5,251 nucleotides of DNA from Actinomycetes bacterium (GCA_021796905.1 JAKABK010000175.1:1-5251), one strand, 5' to 3'; numbered from the stretch's first letter, positions 1 to 5,225 are shown. Notes: generated by a model from the sequence alone, not told the origin. Program-made: numbers and translations.

Positions 1-75
1 GCATTATCGCAGGTGGAGGGGCACTTGTCGCGTCTTTCAGCCCGCCACGGCACACCCGGCTGCAATATCAGGGTC

Positions 76-105
76 AGATCTGATCTGATCTGATCTGATC
101 TGATG
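76..105. repeat. TGATC pentanucleotide tandem repeat
   Basis: Bases 77-104 are perfectly periodic with a 5-base unit (TGATC, about 5.6 copies). They are flanked by the one-mismatch units AGATC (76-80) and TGATG (101-105). The run contains five GATC tetramers spaced 5 bases apart. Because 5 and 3 share no factor, TGA falls in all three forward frames within three units, while the reverse strand stays open. Such short tandem arrays can change length by slippage. No gene is clearly placed to be switched by it inside this window. Confidence 0.9.
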
Positions 106-123
106 TGACCTCGACGGTCACAT
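103..123. promoter_or_regulatory. Perfect inverted repeat, operator-like or hairpin
   Basis: ATGTGACC at 103-110 is the exact reverse complement of GGTCACAT at 116-123, with a 5-base spacer (TCGAC). It directly abuts the TGATC repeat. It could be a binding site for a dimeric regulator or a small RNA stem-loop. The half-sites look like TGTGA/TCACA of the CRP/FNR type, but the 9-base gap between them does not fit the usual 6-base CRP spacing. The gene it might control is not evident. Confidence 0.45.
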
Positions 124-357
124 GCCCTCACTGCGCCGCCCTCAACCGGGCCGCCGCCCCCGGCACGCCACGTTGCGCGACACCCCGAGCCGGGCACGGG
201 CGCTGGCCCGTTCCCGTTTGGGAACCCGCTTCCGGCGATCAGCACGACCCGACCTCGGGCCGCCAGCCTGGCCGCTCACGACGGGCCGGCGCTGCTCGTG
301 GTCGACCCCTACGGCAGGCTCGCCTCTGTCGTCACAACGACCGCCCGTCCCACCCGG

Positions 358-401
358 TGATCGGCCCCCGGCTGACGCTCGCCCCAGCTGATGGCCGATC
401 A
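358..401 (-). terminator. Hairpin at the end of the amino-acid dehydrogenase gene
   Basis: TGATCGGCC (358-366) pairs perfectly with GGCCGATCA (393-401), and the right arm includes the TGA stop codon of the leftward oxidoreductase gene. Inside the loop a second stem can form between 369-374 and 385-390, with one G-U pair. No T-tract follows on the transcribed strand, so this is not a textbook intrinsic terminator. GC-rich actinobacterial terminators often lack a U-run, so termination or 3'-end stabilisation is plausible. The stem is seen directly; the role is inferred. Confidence 0.5.
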
Positions 402-1652
402 GCGCAACGGGTCGAACGCGTCGAGCGCGCTGGGGCGCCGCCCCGTCACGATCTGGTCGGCGAGGAGCCGGCCGGTGACCGGGCCGAGGGTGATGCCCCA
501 CATCCCGTGTCCGCCGGCGACGTAGACCGTCGGTACGTTGGTCGCCCCGACGAGCGCCATCCCGTCAGGGGTGATCGGGCGGGGTCCGACCCAGGTGTCG
601 TGGACCCTCTGCCAGTCCACCCCCGCCAGTAGCGGTCGTGCCGAGGCGATGAGCGCATCGATCCGGGCTGGGTCCGCAGGGGCGTCCGCCGGCCTCAGCT
701 CCATCGTCCCCCCGACCCGGAGCTGTCCTCGGTACGGGGTGCAGGCGACCCGCGGCAGCGGGAAGTAGACCGGGCAGGGGACCGGGGCTGCGGTCGGGAC
801 GGTCAAGGAGTACCCACGTCCGGCCCGGACCCGGGTGCGGACCCCGAAAGACCCGGCGAGCCTTCCGAGCCAGGTGCCGGTGGCCACCACCGCGACGTCG
901 GCGTCCACCGGGTCGAGACCCGGGGTGCGGGCCCGGACGGTCCCGCCGGGTCGAGGTTCGATCGCATCGACGTCACGGCCGGTCAGGAGCGTGCCTCCCC
1001 GGTCCCGGACCGACTCGGCGAGGGCCGCCACGAAGGACCCCGGGTCGAGGTAGCGCTGGCCCGACAGGCGCAGGGCGTGGCCGACCCGCCAGGACAGCTG
1101 GGGGATCTGCTTGCGGGCGGCGTCGCCGTCGATCTCCTCGACCTCGACGACCTGGCCGGCGGAGGCCATCAGTTCCAGCTCGTGGAGCATCCCTGCGGCC
1201 TGACGTCGGTTCGCGAACCCGGCGACGATCGGAGCGCGGACGGTCTCTGCCACCACACCGCCGGAGGCGAGCAGGTCGTAGGCCTCGAGCGCTCCGGAGT
1301 TGACCTCCCGGTAGCCGCGCATCGCCTCCTGCCAGCGTCGGGGGGTGCAGTGGCGGGCGAAGCGGACCAGGAACGCCCACAGCTCCCGGTCGAGACCGAG
1401 CGGCACGTAAAGAGCGCTGCTCGGGTCGAGAAGTGCCCGCAGCCCGTAGCGGAGGACCGCCGGGTCGGGTAGCGGCACCGCTAGACCGGGCGACAGCCAG
1501 CCGGCGTTGCCCCACGACGCCCCGGCGGCCGGGTGGTGACGCTCCACCACGGTGACCTCGACACCGGCGTCCTGGAGGAACCAGGCGACCGACAGGCCGA
1601 CCATGCCAGCGCCGACCACGACGGCGCTGCGGGGATGCTTGGGTGGTGGCAT
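399..1652 (-). CDS. FAD-dependent D-amino-acid dehydrogenase-like oxidoreductase (DAO family)
   Basis: A 417-residue protein of the glycine/D-amino-acid oxidase (DAO, DadA-like) family. Members oxidatively deaminate D-amino or related secondary amino acids to 2-oxo acids with FAD as cofactor. The N-terminus has the Rossmann dinucleotide motif GAGMVG (14-19), with E37 ending the second strand as expected for the ribose contact. ASWGNAGWLSPG (45-56) is the DadA-like flavin signature. Further family marks are YLDPGSF (201-207), AGRGYSLT (277-284), WVGPRPITPDG (354-364) and a C-terminal GGHGMWGITLGP segment (380-391). Length is close to the roughly 430 residues of E. coli DadA. The ATG at 1652 is preferred because AAGGGGGA lies 6 bases upstream; the open frame extends to 1817, but that part overlaps the gene before it and looks non-coding. 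It lies 49 bases downstream of the NYN gene, probably in one transcript. The exact substrate is unknown; other DAO-family amine oxidases are possible. Confidence 0.93.
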   Translation of the reverse strand: MPPPKHPRSAVVVGAGMVGLSVAWFLQDAGVEVTVVERHHPAAGASWGNAGWLSPGLAVPLPDPAVLRYGLRALLDPSSALYVPLGLDRELWAFLVRFARHCTPRRWQEAMRGYREVNSGALEAYDLLASGGVVAETVRAPIVAGFANRRQAAGMLHELELMASAGQVVEVEEIDGDAARKQIPQLSWRVGHALRLSGQRYLDPGSFVAALAESVRDRGGTLLTGRDVDAIEPRPGGTVRARTPGLDPVDADVAVVATGTWLGRLAGSFGVRTRVRAGRGYSLTVPTAAPVPCPVYFPLPRVACTPYRGQLRVGGTMELRPADAPADPARIDALIASARPLLAGVDWQRVHDTWVGPRPITPDGMALVGATNVPTVYVAGGHGMWGITLGPVTGRLLADQIVTGRRPSALDAFDPLR

Positions 1653-1658
1653 CTCCGG

Positions 1659-1666
1659 TCCCCCTT
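1659..1666 (-). promoter_or_regulatory. Ribosome binding site of the DAO-family gene
   Basis: On the reverse strand AAGGGGGA lies 6 bases before the ATG at 1652. It decides the start: the longer reading to 1817 would add 55 residues with no family similarity. A GGAG also touches the ATG but is too close to serve. Confidence 0.7.
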
Positions 1667-1701
1667 CGTCCTTGGTCAGTGAGGCGCTCGACCAGCCAAC
1701 C

Positions 1702-2115
1702 CTATTGGGCAGCCGGTCGCAGCTGGGACAACAGCCAGGAAGGACGGCGGACGTCGACCCCCGATGCCCGACGGGCGAGCCCCCGGTCCGCTGTGACGAG
1801 GGTGGCAGGACCGCCACCTGCAGCGGCGAGCGCCACCAGGGTGTCGTCCCCGCTGCCGGCGGCGTGCACCACCCTCACCCCGTCGCAGACGAGCTCGTCG
1901 GCACCGGCGCGCGCCCGTCCCTCCAGGACCACCACGATCGGCGGGTCGAGCGCACCGGCGCGCACAGCGGCGCGCAGCTCTGCGACGAACCGGCGGGCGG
2001 CACCGGCACGGTCCTTCCACCAGCCGTCCGGTCGGCTGCCGACGACGTTGGCGGCGTCCACCAGGAGGAGCGCCTCGGGTCCAGAGTGTCCCCGGGGACC
2101 CACGGGAGCGGTCAT
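1702..2115 (-). CDS. Small NYN/PIN-like domain protein (often labelled 'NTP pyrophosphohydrolase')
   Basis: A 137-residue single-domain protein. LLLVDAANVVGS (17-27 region) is the first strand and acidic loop of the PIN/NYN nuclease-like fold, with D20 and N23. It is followed by GWWKDRAGAARRF (31-43), then a central strand (PIIVVVLEG, 59-66), an acidic GSGDD at 87-91, and VTADRGLARR at 107-116 with D110. D20, D90/D91 and D110 are spaced like the metal-binding acids of PIN-like RNases. From memory, close actinobacterial homologues are usually annotated 'NTP pyrophosphohydrolase', a name the visible motifs do not support. RNA cleavage is therefore an inference from the fold. The ATG at 2115 has GAGGA 7 bases upstream. 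The gene is divergent from the amidohydrolase and precedes the DAO-family gene by 49 bases, so the two probably share a transcript. No signal peptide or membrane segment is visible. Confidence 0.82.
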   Translation of the reverse strand: MTAPVGPRGHSGPEALLLVDAANVVGSRPDGWWKDRAGAARRFVAELRAAVRAGALDPPIVVVLEGRARAGADELVCDGVRVVHAAGSGDDTLVALAAAGGGPATLVTADRGLARRASGVDVRRPSWLLSQLRPAAQ

Positions 2116-2122
2116 GGGACCA

Positions 2123-2127
2123 TCCTC
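2123..2127 (-). promoter_or_regulatory. Ribosome binding site of the NYN/PIN gene
   Basis: GAGGA on the reverse strand sits 7 bases before the ATG at 2115. It supports this start over the open frame that continues upstream to 2331, which would run into the divergent amidohydrolase gene. No convincing -10 box for this gene could be picked out. Confidence 0.6.
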
Positions 2128-2157
2128 GTCGCTGCCTGTCCGGTCGTCACCGCTCGG

Positions 2158-2163
2158 TAGGGT
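2158..2163 (+). promoter_or_regulatory. Leaderless-type -10 box of the amidohydrolase gene
   Basis: TAGGGT fits the TANNNT actinobacterial -10 pattern and ends 7 bases before the GTG at 2171, so transcription would begin at or next to the start codon. There is no Shine-Dalgarno sequence before the GTG. The -35 region is not recognisable. The box lies in the 55-base divergent gap shared with the NYN gene. Confidence 0.6.
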
Positions 2164-2170
2164 CCGCTCC

Positions 2171-2986
2171 GTGCCCGCCTCCGGCAGTGACCGTCCCGGG
2201 CCGAGCGGAGCGGTCCGGGTCCGTGGCCCGGTCGGGCGGCACCGCCCGATGGTGGCTTCGATCCCGCACGGCTCCGAGGTGCTGCCCGAGCCGTTCGCCT
2301 CCCAGATGCTCCCCGTCGAGGCGTTGCGCACCGATTCCCATACCGCCGAGCTCTACTCCTTCGTGGGCGGCCTCGGCGCGACGGTGGTCGAGGCCCGTCT
2401 CAGCCGGTACGTGGCGGACCCCAACCGGGACCTCGATGCGCCGAGGTTCGGGCCGTTCCCGAAGGGGATCGTCGCATCCACCGATGGTTGGCGCCCGCTC
2501 TACCCGGCACCGCTGGCGCCCGACGCGGTGGCGGAGCGGATCGCCCTCGCCCACACCTCCTACCACGATGCGCTGGACCGGGCCATCGCATCGCACCTCG
2601 CCCGGGCACCGAGGGTGCTGCTGGTCGACTTGCACAGCTTCGGGGTGCCCCTCGATGTCGACATCGTCCTCGGAGACGGCCGGGGGTCGACCGCTTCGCA
2701 GACGGCGGTGGGGCTGCTCGAGTCCGCGCTGACGCACGCCGGCTTCCGGGTGGCCCGCAACCGGCGGTTCACCGGTGGCTGGATCGTGCGCCGCTTCGCT
2801 GGGGTCGAGGCCGTCGACGCCGTCCAGGTGGAGGTGGCCAAACGGCTCTACGCCGACCCTGCAGCGATCGCGGACCGCCGACGCCAGGTGCCTCGCGACC
2901 CCGAGCGGATAGCCGCGCTGCGGGACCGGCTGCGACAGGCCTTCGAGCCGGTGCTGGACGACTACGAGCGCTGGGTCAGGGGTTGA
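2171..2986 (+). CDS. N-formylglutamate amidohydrolase family protein
   Basis: A 271-residue protein of the N-formylglutamate amidohydrolase family. The named activity hydrolyses N-formyl-L-glutamate to formate and glutamate, the last step of one histidine degradation route. Family motifs in order: first strand MVASIPHGS (27-35) with H33; RTDSHTAEL (53-61); LSRYVADPNRD (77-87); VDLHSF (152-157) with H155; NRRFTGG (197-203); and VQVEVAKRLY (218-227) with E221. The HG/DLHS histidines and the acidic residue of the QxE motif are likely metal or catalytic residues by analogy with the family. The GTG at 2171 is chosen because it keeps the residues leading into the first strand, gives a normal family length and follows a TAGGGT box by 7 bases. 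ATG at 2249 would start right at the first strand and is less likely. There are no hut genes nearby, so the natural substrate is uncertain; other N-acyl amino acids are possible. Cytoplasmic, with no signal peptide. Confidence 0.9.
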   Translation: MPASGSDRPGPSGAVRVRGPVGRHRPMVASIPHGSEVLPEPFASQMLPVEALRTDSHTAELYSFVGGLGATVVEARLSRYVADPNRDLDAPRFGPFPKGIVASTDGWRPLYPAPLAPDAVAERIALAHTSYHDALDRAIASHLARAPRVLLVDLHSFGVPLDVDIVLGDGRGSTASQTAVGLLESALTHAGFRVARNRRFTGGWIVRRFAGVEAVDAVQVEVAKRLYADPAAIADRRRQVPRDPERIAALRDRLRQAFEPVLDDYERWVRG

Positions 2987-3014
2987 CGGTGGGCCGTGCG
3001 GGGGGTCGGGTGGT

Positions 3015-3031
3015 TCCGACGTCGCGTCGGA
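3015..3031 (+). terminator. Hairpin downstream of the amidohydrolase gene
   Basis: TCCGACG (3015-3021) and CGTCGGA (3025-3031) form a perfect 7-bp stem with a 3-base loop, 28 bases after the TGA of the amidohydrolase gene. Only a weak T content follows (ATGTCTAGG), so this is terminator-like without a U-tract. It separates the amidohydrolase from the independently promoted dehydrogenase gene. Confidence 0.5.
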
Positions 3032-3042
3032 TGTCTAGGGGG

Positions 3043-3054
3043 CGGCAGCTGCCG
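3043..3054. promoter_or_regulatory. 12-bp perfect palindrome upstream of the dehydrogenase gene
   Basis: CGGCAGCTGCCG is a perfect palindrome, extending to 3040-3057 with one mismatched pair. It is centred about 61 bases before the dehydrogenase start and presumed transcription start. It could be a regulator site, or part of the terminator region with the hairpin 12 bases to its left. Short GC palindromes also arise by chance at this base composition. Confidence 0.25.
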
Positions 3055-3096
3055 GCCACCGAGGCAACCACGCCGGCCGACCTGCGATCGGGCACC

Positions 3097-3102
3097 TATC
3101 GT
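3097..3102 (+). promoter_or_regulatory. Leaderless-type -10 box of the dehydrogenase gene
   Basis: TATCGT matches TANNNT and ends exactly 7 bases before the ATG at 3110, the same geometry as the amidohydrolase promoter. The 7 bases between are all G or C, with no usable Shine-Dalgarno spacing. No -35 element is evident. Confidence 0.65.
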
Positions 3103-3109
3103 GGGCGCG

Positions 3110-4003
3110 ATGGGATGGAGCGTTGCCGATATTGCCGACCAGAGCGGCCGACGGGTCGTGGTGACCGGGGCCAACAGCGGGATCGGGCGGGTCGCTGCAG
3201 CCGAGCTGGCCCGTCGCGGGGCGGAGGTCACCCTCGCGGTGCGGGACGAGGCGAAGGGCCGGGAGGCGGCTGCGACGATGCCGGGCAGCGTCGAGGTGCG
3301 CCGGCTCGACCTGGCGGACCTGTCGTCGGTCCGGGCGTTCGCCGAGGGGTGGGACGGGAACCTGGACGTGCTGATCGACAACGCAGGGGTCATGGCCACA
3401 CCGCAGCGCCGTACTGTTGACGGCTTCGAGCTGCAGATCGGGACCAACCACCTCGGGCACTTCGCACTCACCAACCTGCTGCTCCCGAGGCTGACCGACC
3501 GGGTCGTGGTCGTCTCCTCGAGCGCCCACCGGATGGGCAGGATCGACCTGGGGGATCTCAACTGGGAGCGCCGGCGGTACCGGTCGTGGGGAGCCTACGG
3601 GCAGTCAAAGCTGGCGAACCTGCTGTTCGTCTGGGAGCTCCAGCGCCGTCTCGACGAGGCGGGGTCACCGTTGCGGGCCCTCGCCGCCCACCCCGGGTAC
3701 GCCGCGACCAACCTCCAGACCCGGACCGCCAACCCGGTGGGCAACCTGTTGTCCGAGGGCCTCAACCGGTTCGTGGCCCAGAGCGCCGAGGATGGGGCGA
3801 TGCCGACGCTTCGTGCCGCGACCGAGGACCTGCCGGGGCGGACCTACGTCGGGCCGGGCGGGTTCATGGAGCTGCGGGGCGCGCCGACGCTCGTCGGGCG
3901 TGCCGCGTCGGCCACCGACAGCGCCACCGCCCGCGGTCTGTGGGAGCTGTCGGAGCGGCTCACCGGCGTCAGCTTCCCGCTCGGCAGCGACCAGGCCGCT
4001 TGA
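3110..4003 (+). CDS. Short-chain dehydrogenase/reductase (retinol dehydrogenase/WWOX-like)
   Basis: A 297-residue classical SDR with every hallmark in place. The cofactor glycine motif is TGANSGIG (19-26). The basic residue R45 after the second strand suggests preference for NADP(H). LDLADL (66-71) contacts the adenine, and NAGVM (91-95) stabilises the central sheet. N113 lies in TNHLGHF. The catalytic serine lies in VVSSSAH (134-140), probably S138. The active-site YGQSK gives Y163 and K167, and HPGYAATNL (194-202) follows the catalytic helix. TNHLGHF and SSSAH with a following RIDLGDLN are typical of the retinol dehydrogenase/protochlorophyllide reductase/WWOX-like branch, although the substrate cannot be inferred. 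The ATG at 3110 follows a TATCGT -10 box by 7 bases. The gene is monocistronic and converges with the CAP-domain gene. The open frame reaches back to 2996, but that part looks non-coding and crosses the hairpin and promoter. Confidence 0.95.
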   Translation: MGWSVADIADQSGRRVVVTGANSGIGRVAAAELARRGAEVTLAVRDEAKGREAAATMPGSVEVRRLDLADLSSVRAFAEGWDGNLDVLIDNAGVMATPQRRTVDGFELQIGTNHLGHFALTNLLLPRLTDRVVVVSSSAHRMGRIDLGDLNWERRRYRSWGAYGQSKLANLLFVWELQRRLDEAGSPLRALAAHPGYAATNLQTRTANPVGNLLSEGLNRFVAQSAEDGAMPTLRAATEDLPGRTYVGPGGFMELRGAPTLVGRAASATDSATARGLWELSERLTGVSFPLGSDQAA

Positions 4004-4021
4004 GAGAGACCCCGCTCCCGG

Positions 4022-4063
4022 CGCTCGCCCCGACGAGAGCGAACCCGCCGGCCCTCCCGCCGG
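4022..4063. terminator. Possible bidirectional terminator between convergent genes
   Basis: The 61-base gap between the two convergent stop codons holds two small dyads: CGCTC (4022-4026) with GAGCG (4037-4041), and CCGGC (4048-4052) with GCCGG (4059-4063). The second lies one base from the stop codon of the leftward CAP gene. Arms are only 5 bp and no U-tract is present, so the call rests mainly on position. Confidence 0.3.
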
Positions 4064-4064
4064 A

Positions 4065-5165
4065 TCAGGCCCGGCCGTGGAGGGCGACGACGCGCCGCCC
4101 GCCGGCGGCTGCGATCACCAGCTCCGCAGACGACGGAGCAGAGCTGGTCGGACGGTAGGCGACCCAGATGTTGCAGTGACCACCGGGCACCACGCCGCAG
4201 GTGTCGCTGACCAGGTGCCAGGCGTCCCCACCCCCGACGATCGAGAGGCGCGCGAGGGTGGCCGACGCAGTGCCCCACGTGGTCACGTGGACGCCTGCGA
4301 CCCGCCCGGTCTGGGCGGCGGCGTCGAGCGAGCGGGCAGACAGGGCCACGGGGTCCGCGGCGGCGAGCGAAGCCCAGGTCGGGCCGGTCCTGGACAGACC
4401 GCTGCCGGCGACGACGAGCATCGCGAGGGAGCTCCCCTCGGACGAGGCGCCCATCAGGGCCGGATCGGGGTATGCGGAGAGAATGTTGCGGCGATGTCCC
4501 CAGCAGCCGGCTGACCCCGCCGTCGGGCAATCGAAGTTGAAGGAACCCGGGCCGTCGTCGTACATCCACAGGAACGTGCTGAGCAGGGTCGAGCGCAGGC
4601 CACCGGCCCAGTTGGACCCTCCGGCGCGTCCGGTGGGTAGAGGGGGGTCGGCGCCGTGGGAGGCGCCCCACTCGGCGAGCGCGTCCAGGTACGGGGACAG
4701 GCTCGGGACGGCGGCCAGCCCTCGCGCGACCCGCTCGAGGTCGATCAGGGCGAGCAACTGGACCGGTGCCGGTTCGGCGGCGAATCCGGCCGGCAGCTGC
4801 AGCGGCCCGATGCCCTCGGCGGCCCGGGCGGCGTCGAACGCAGGTAGCGCGGCGGCCTCGCAGCGTCGCTGGGACGCAACTGTGGGTGCCACGTCCTGGC
4901 ACGCTGAGACGAAGGCAGCGCCGGGTCGGCGGTTGCGGGCCGGTTCCCACACCTCGGGGGCGGACGAGCTCGACCCCCGAGCAGCGCTGGCCAGGCGGTA
5001 GGCCGGGTGGGGAGAGGCGATGGGTGCCGGCGCAGCGCTGTCCACGGACCGGGGCGGTGACCCAGCCGCCCCGCTCGGACCGATCAGTGCCCAGACGACG
5101 AGGAGGACACCAGTCGCGAGGCTCCCCCATCTGCCGGTACCGCGCGCCACCACGCCCCTCTCCAT
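4065..5165 (-). CDS. Secreted CAP-domain protein with C-terminal choice-of-anchor/ASH-like domain
   Basis: A 366-residue exported protein. The N-terminus is a signal peptide: basic residues (R3, R8, R12), a hydrophobic core at about 14-29, then SGAAGSPP with cleavage near 33-35. A Ser/Ala/Pro-rich linker runs to about 72. A CAP (SCP/PR-1-like) domain at about 132-256 starts LLALIDLERVARGL (137-150) and continues through AEWGASHG (164-171), GGSNWAGG (182-189), LWMYDDG (199-205), FDC (211-213) and CWGHRRNIL (221-229). H170 and H224 match the usual CAP histidines, but the conserved Glu of the GEN motif is replaced (SNW). C213/C221 may form a disulfide, as may C89/C102. Residues 285-366 (WHLVSDTCGVVPGGHCNIWVAYRPT, abbreviated: WHLVSDTC at 316-323, C331, VAYRP at 335-339) resemble choice-of-anchor/ASH-like Ig repeats. 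No sortase or membrane anchor is seen. ATG at 5165 lies 8 bases after TAGGGT; TTG at 5174 is rejected because it overlaps that box. Function unknown. Confidence 0.85.
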   Translation of the reverse strand: MERGVVARGTGRWGSLATGVLLVVWALIGPSGAAGSPPRSVDSAAPAPIASPHPAYRLASAARGSSSSAPEVWEPARNRRPGAAFVSACQDVAPTVASQRRCEAAALPAFDAARAAEGIGPLQLPAGFAAEPAPVQLLALIDLERVARGLAAVPSLSPYLDALAEWGASHGADPPLPTGRAGGSNWAGGLRSTLLSTFLWMYDDGPGSFNFDCPTAGSAGCWGHRRNILSAYPDPALMGASSEGSSLAMLVVAGSGLSRTGPTWASLAAADPVALSARSLDAAAQTGRVAGVHVTTWGTASATLARLSIVGGGDAWHLVSDTCGVVPGGHCNIWVAYRPTSSAPSSAELVIAAAGGRRVVALHGRA

Positions 5166-5173
5166 CGGCACCA

Positions 5174-5179
5174 ACCCTA
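5174..5179 (-). promoter_or_regulatory. Leaderless-type -10 box of the CAP-domain gene
   Basis: On the reverse strand TAGGGT (5179 to 5174) precedes the ATG at 5165 by 8 bases. It is the same hexamer as at the amidohydrolase promoter. No Shine-Dalgarno sequence is present. A weak TGATCC lies 17 bases upstream at a -35 position. Confidence 0.6.
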
Positions 5180-5181
5180 GC

Positions 5182-5206
5182 GAGCTGAGCCCGCCCGGAT
5201 CAGCTC
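5182..5206. promoter_or_regulatory. Inverted repeat over the CAP gene promoter, candidate operator
   Basis: GAGCTGA (5182-5188) and TCAGCTC (5200-5206) are exact reverse complements separated by 11 bases. The dyad begins 2 bases upstream of the -10 box and spans the spacer and -35 position of the CAP-domain gene. A protein bound here would be well placed to block transcription. CAGCTC occurs again at 5224-5229. The regulator is not in the window. Confidence 0.4.
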
Positions 5207-5225
5207 TGGGGTGATCGGCCCGGCA

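Larger units (their letters stand above)
1..398. other. Left-end region without an intact gene
   Basis: No frame here gives a convincing full protein. At the far left, the three forward frames all run open from the window edge into the TGATC repeat and stop there at 81, 86 and 91, so the tail of an upstream gene could end here, but no family is recognisable in 25-30 residues. From 105 one frame begins VTSTVTCPHCAALNR, followed by GTPRC. This resembles the N-terminal zinc ribbon of thioredoxin-2 type proteins, but it lacks the final cysteine and the downstream residues match nothing. Another frame has an unbroken stretch ending at the TGA at 358 with no good start codon. The region may hold gene debris or may be plain intergenic DNA. 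The repeat, inverted repeat and terminal hairpin are listed separately. Confidence 0.5.

Noticed and set aside
76..105. CRISPR or insertion-sequence end
   Set aside because: A 5-base direct repeat with no spacers and no transposase nearby fits neither; it is a simple tandem repeat.
104..122. CRP-type site TGTGA...TCACA
   Set aside because: The gap is 9 bases instead of the usual 6, so only a generic inverted repeat is claimed.
105..632. 175-residue forward open frame as a real gene
   Set aside because: After the first 25 residues it becomes low-complexity Arg/Pro-rich sequence and runs antisense into the DAO-family gene; no promoter or ribosome site is seen.
1653..1817. 55-residue N-terminal extension of the DAO-family protein
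   Set aside because: The extension has no family similarity, overlaps the upstream NYN gene on the same strand, and a good ribosome site precedes the ATG at 1652.
1643..2170. Long N-terminal extension of the amidohydrolase reading frame
   Set aside because: It is Ser/Arg/Pro-rich, antisense to the whole NYN gene, and not part of the family; the GTG at 2171 gives the normal length.
399..2986. A dedicated D-amino-acid/N-formyl amino-acid pathway or defence-like system
   Set aside because: The genes are on opposite strands, of common families, and no partner genes support a joint function; the adjacency alone is not evidence.
2488..3420. 310-residue forward open frame across the amidohydrolase/dehydrogenase junction
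   Set aside because: Composition is that of an out-of-frame shadow (Gly/Arg/Ala runs), and it spans the hairpin and the dehydrogenase promoter.
3844..5130. 428-residue reverse-strand open frame
   Set aside because: It is Arg/Gly/Pro-rich and lies in another frame over the CAP gene and antisense to the dehydrogenase end; it is a product of GC bias.
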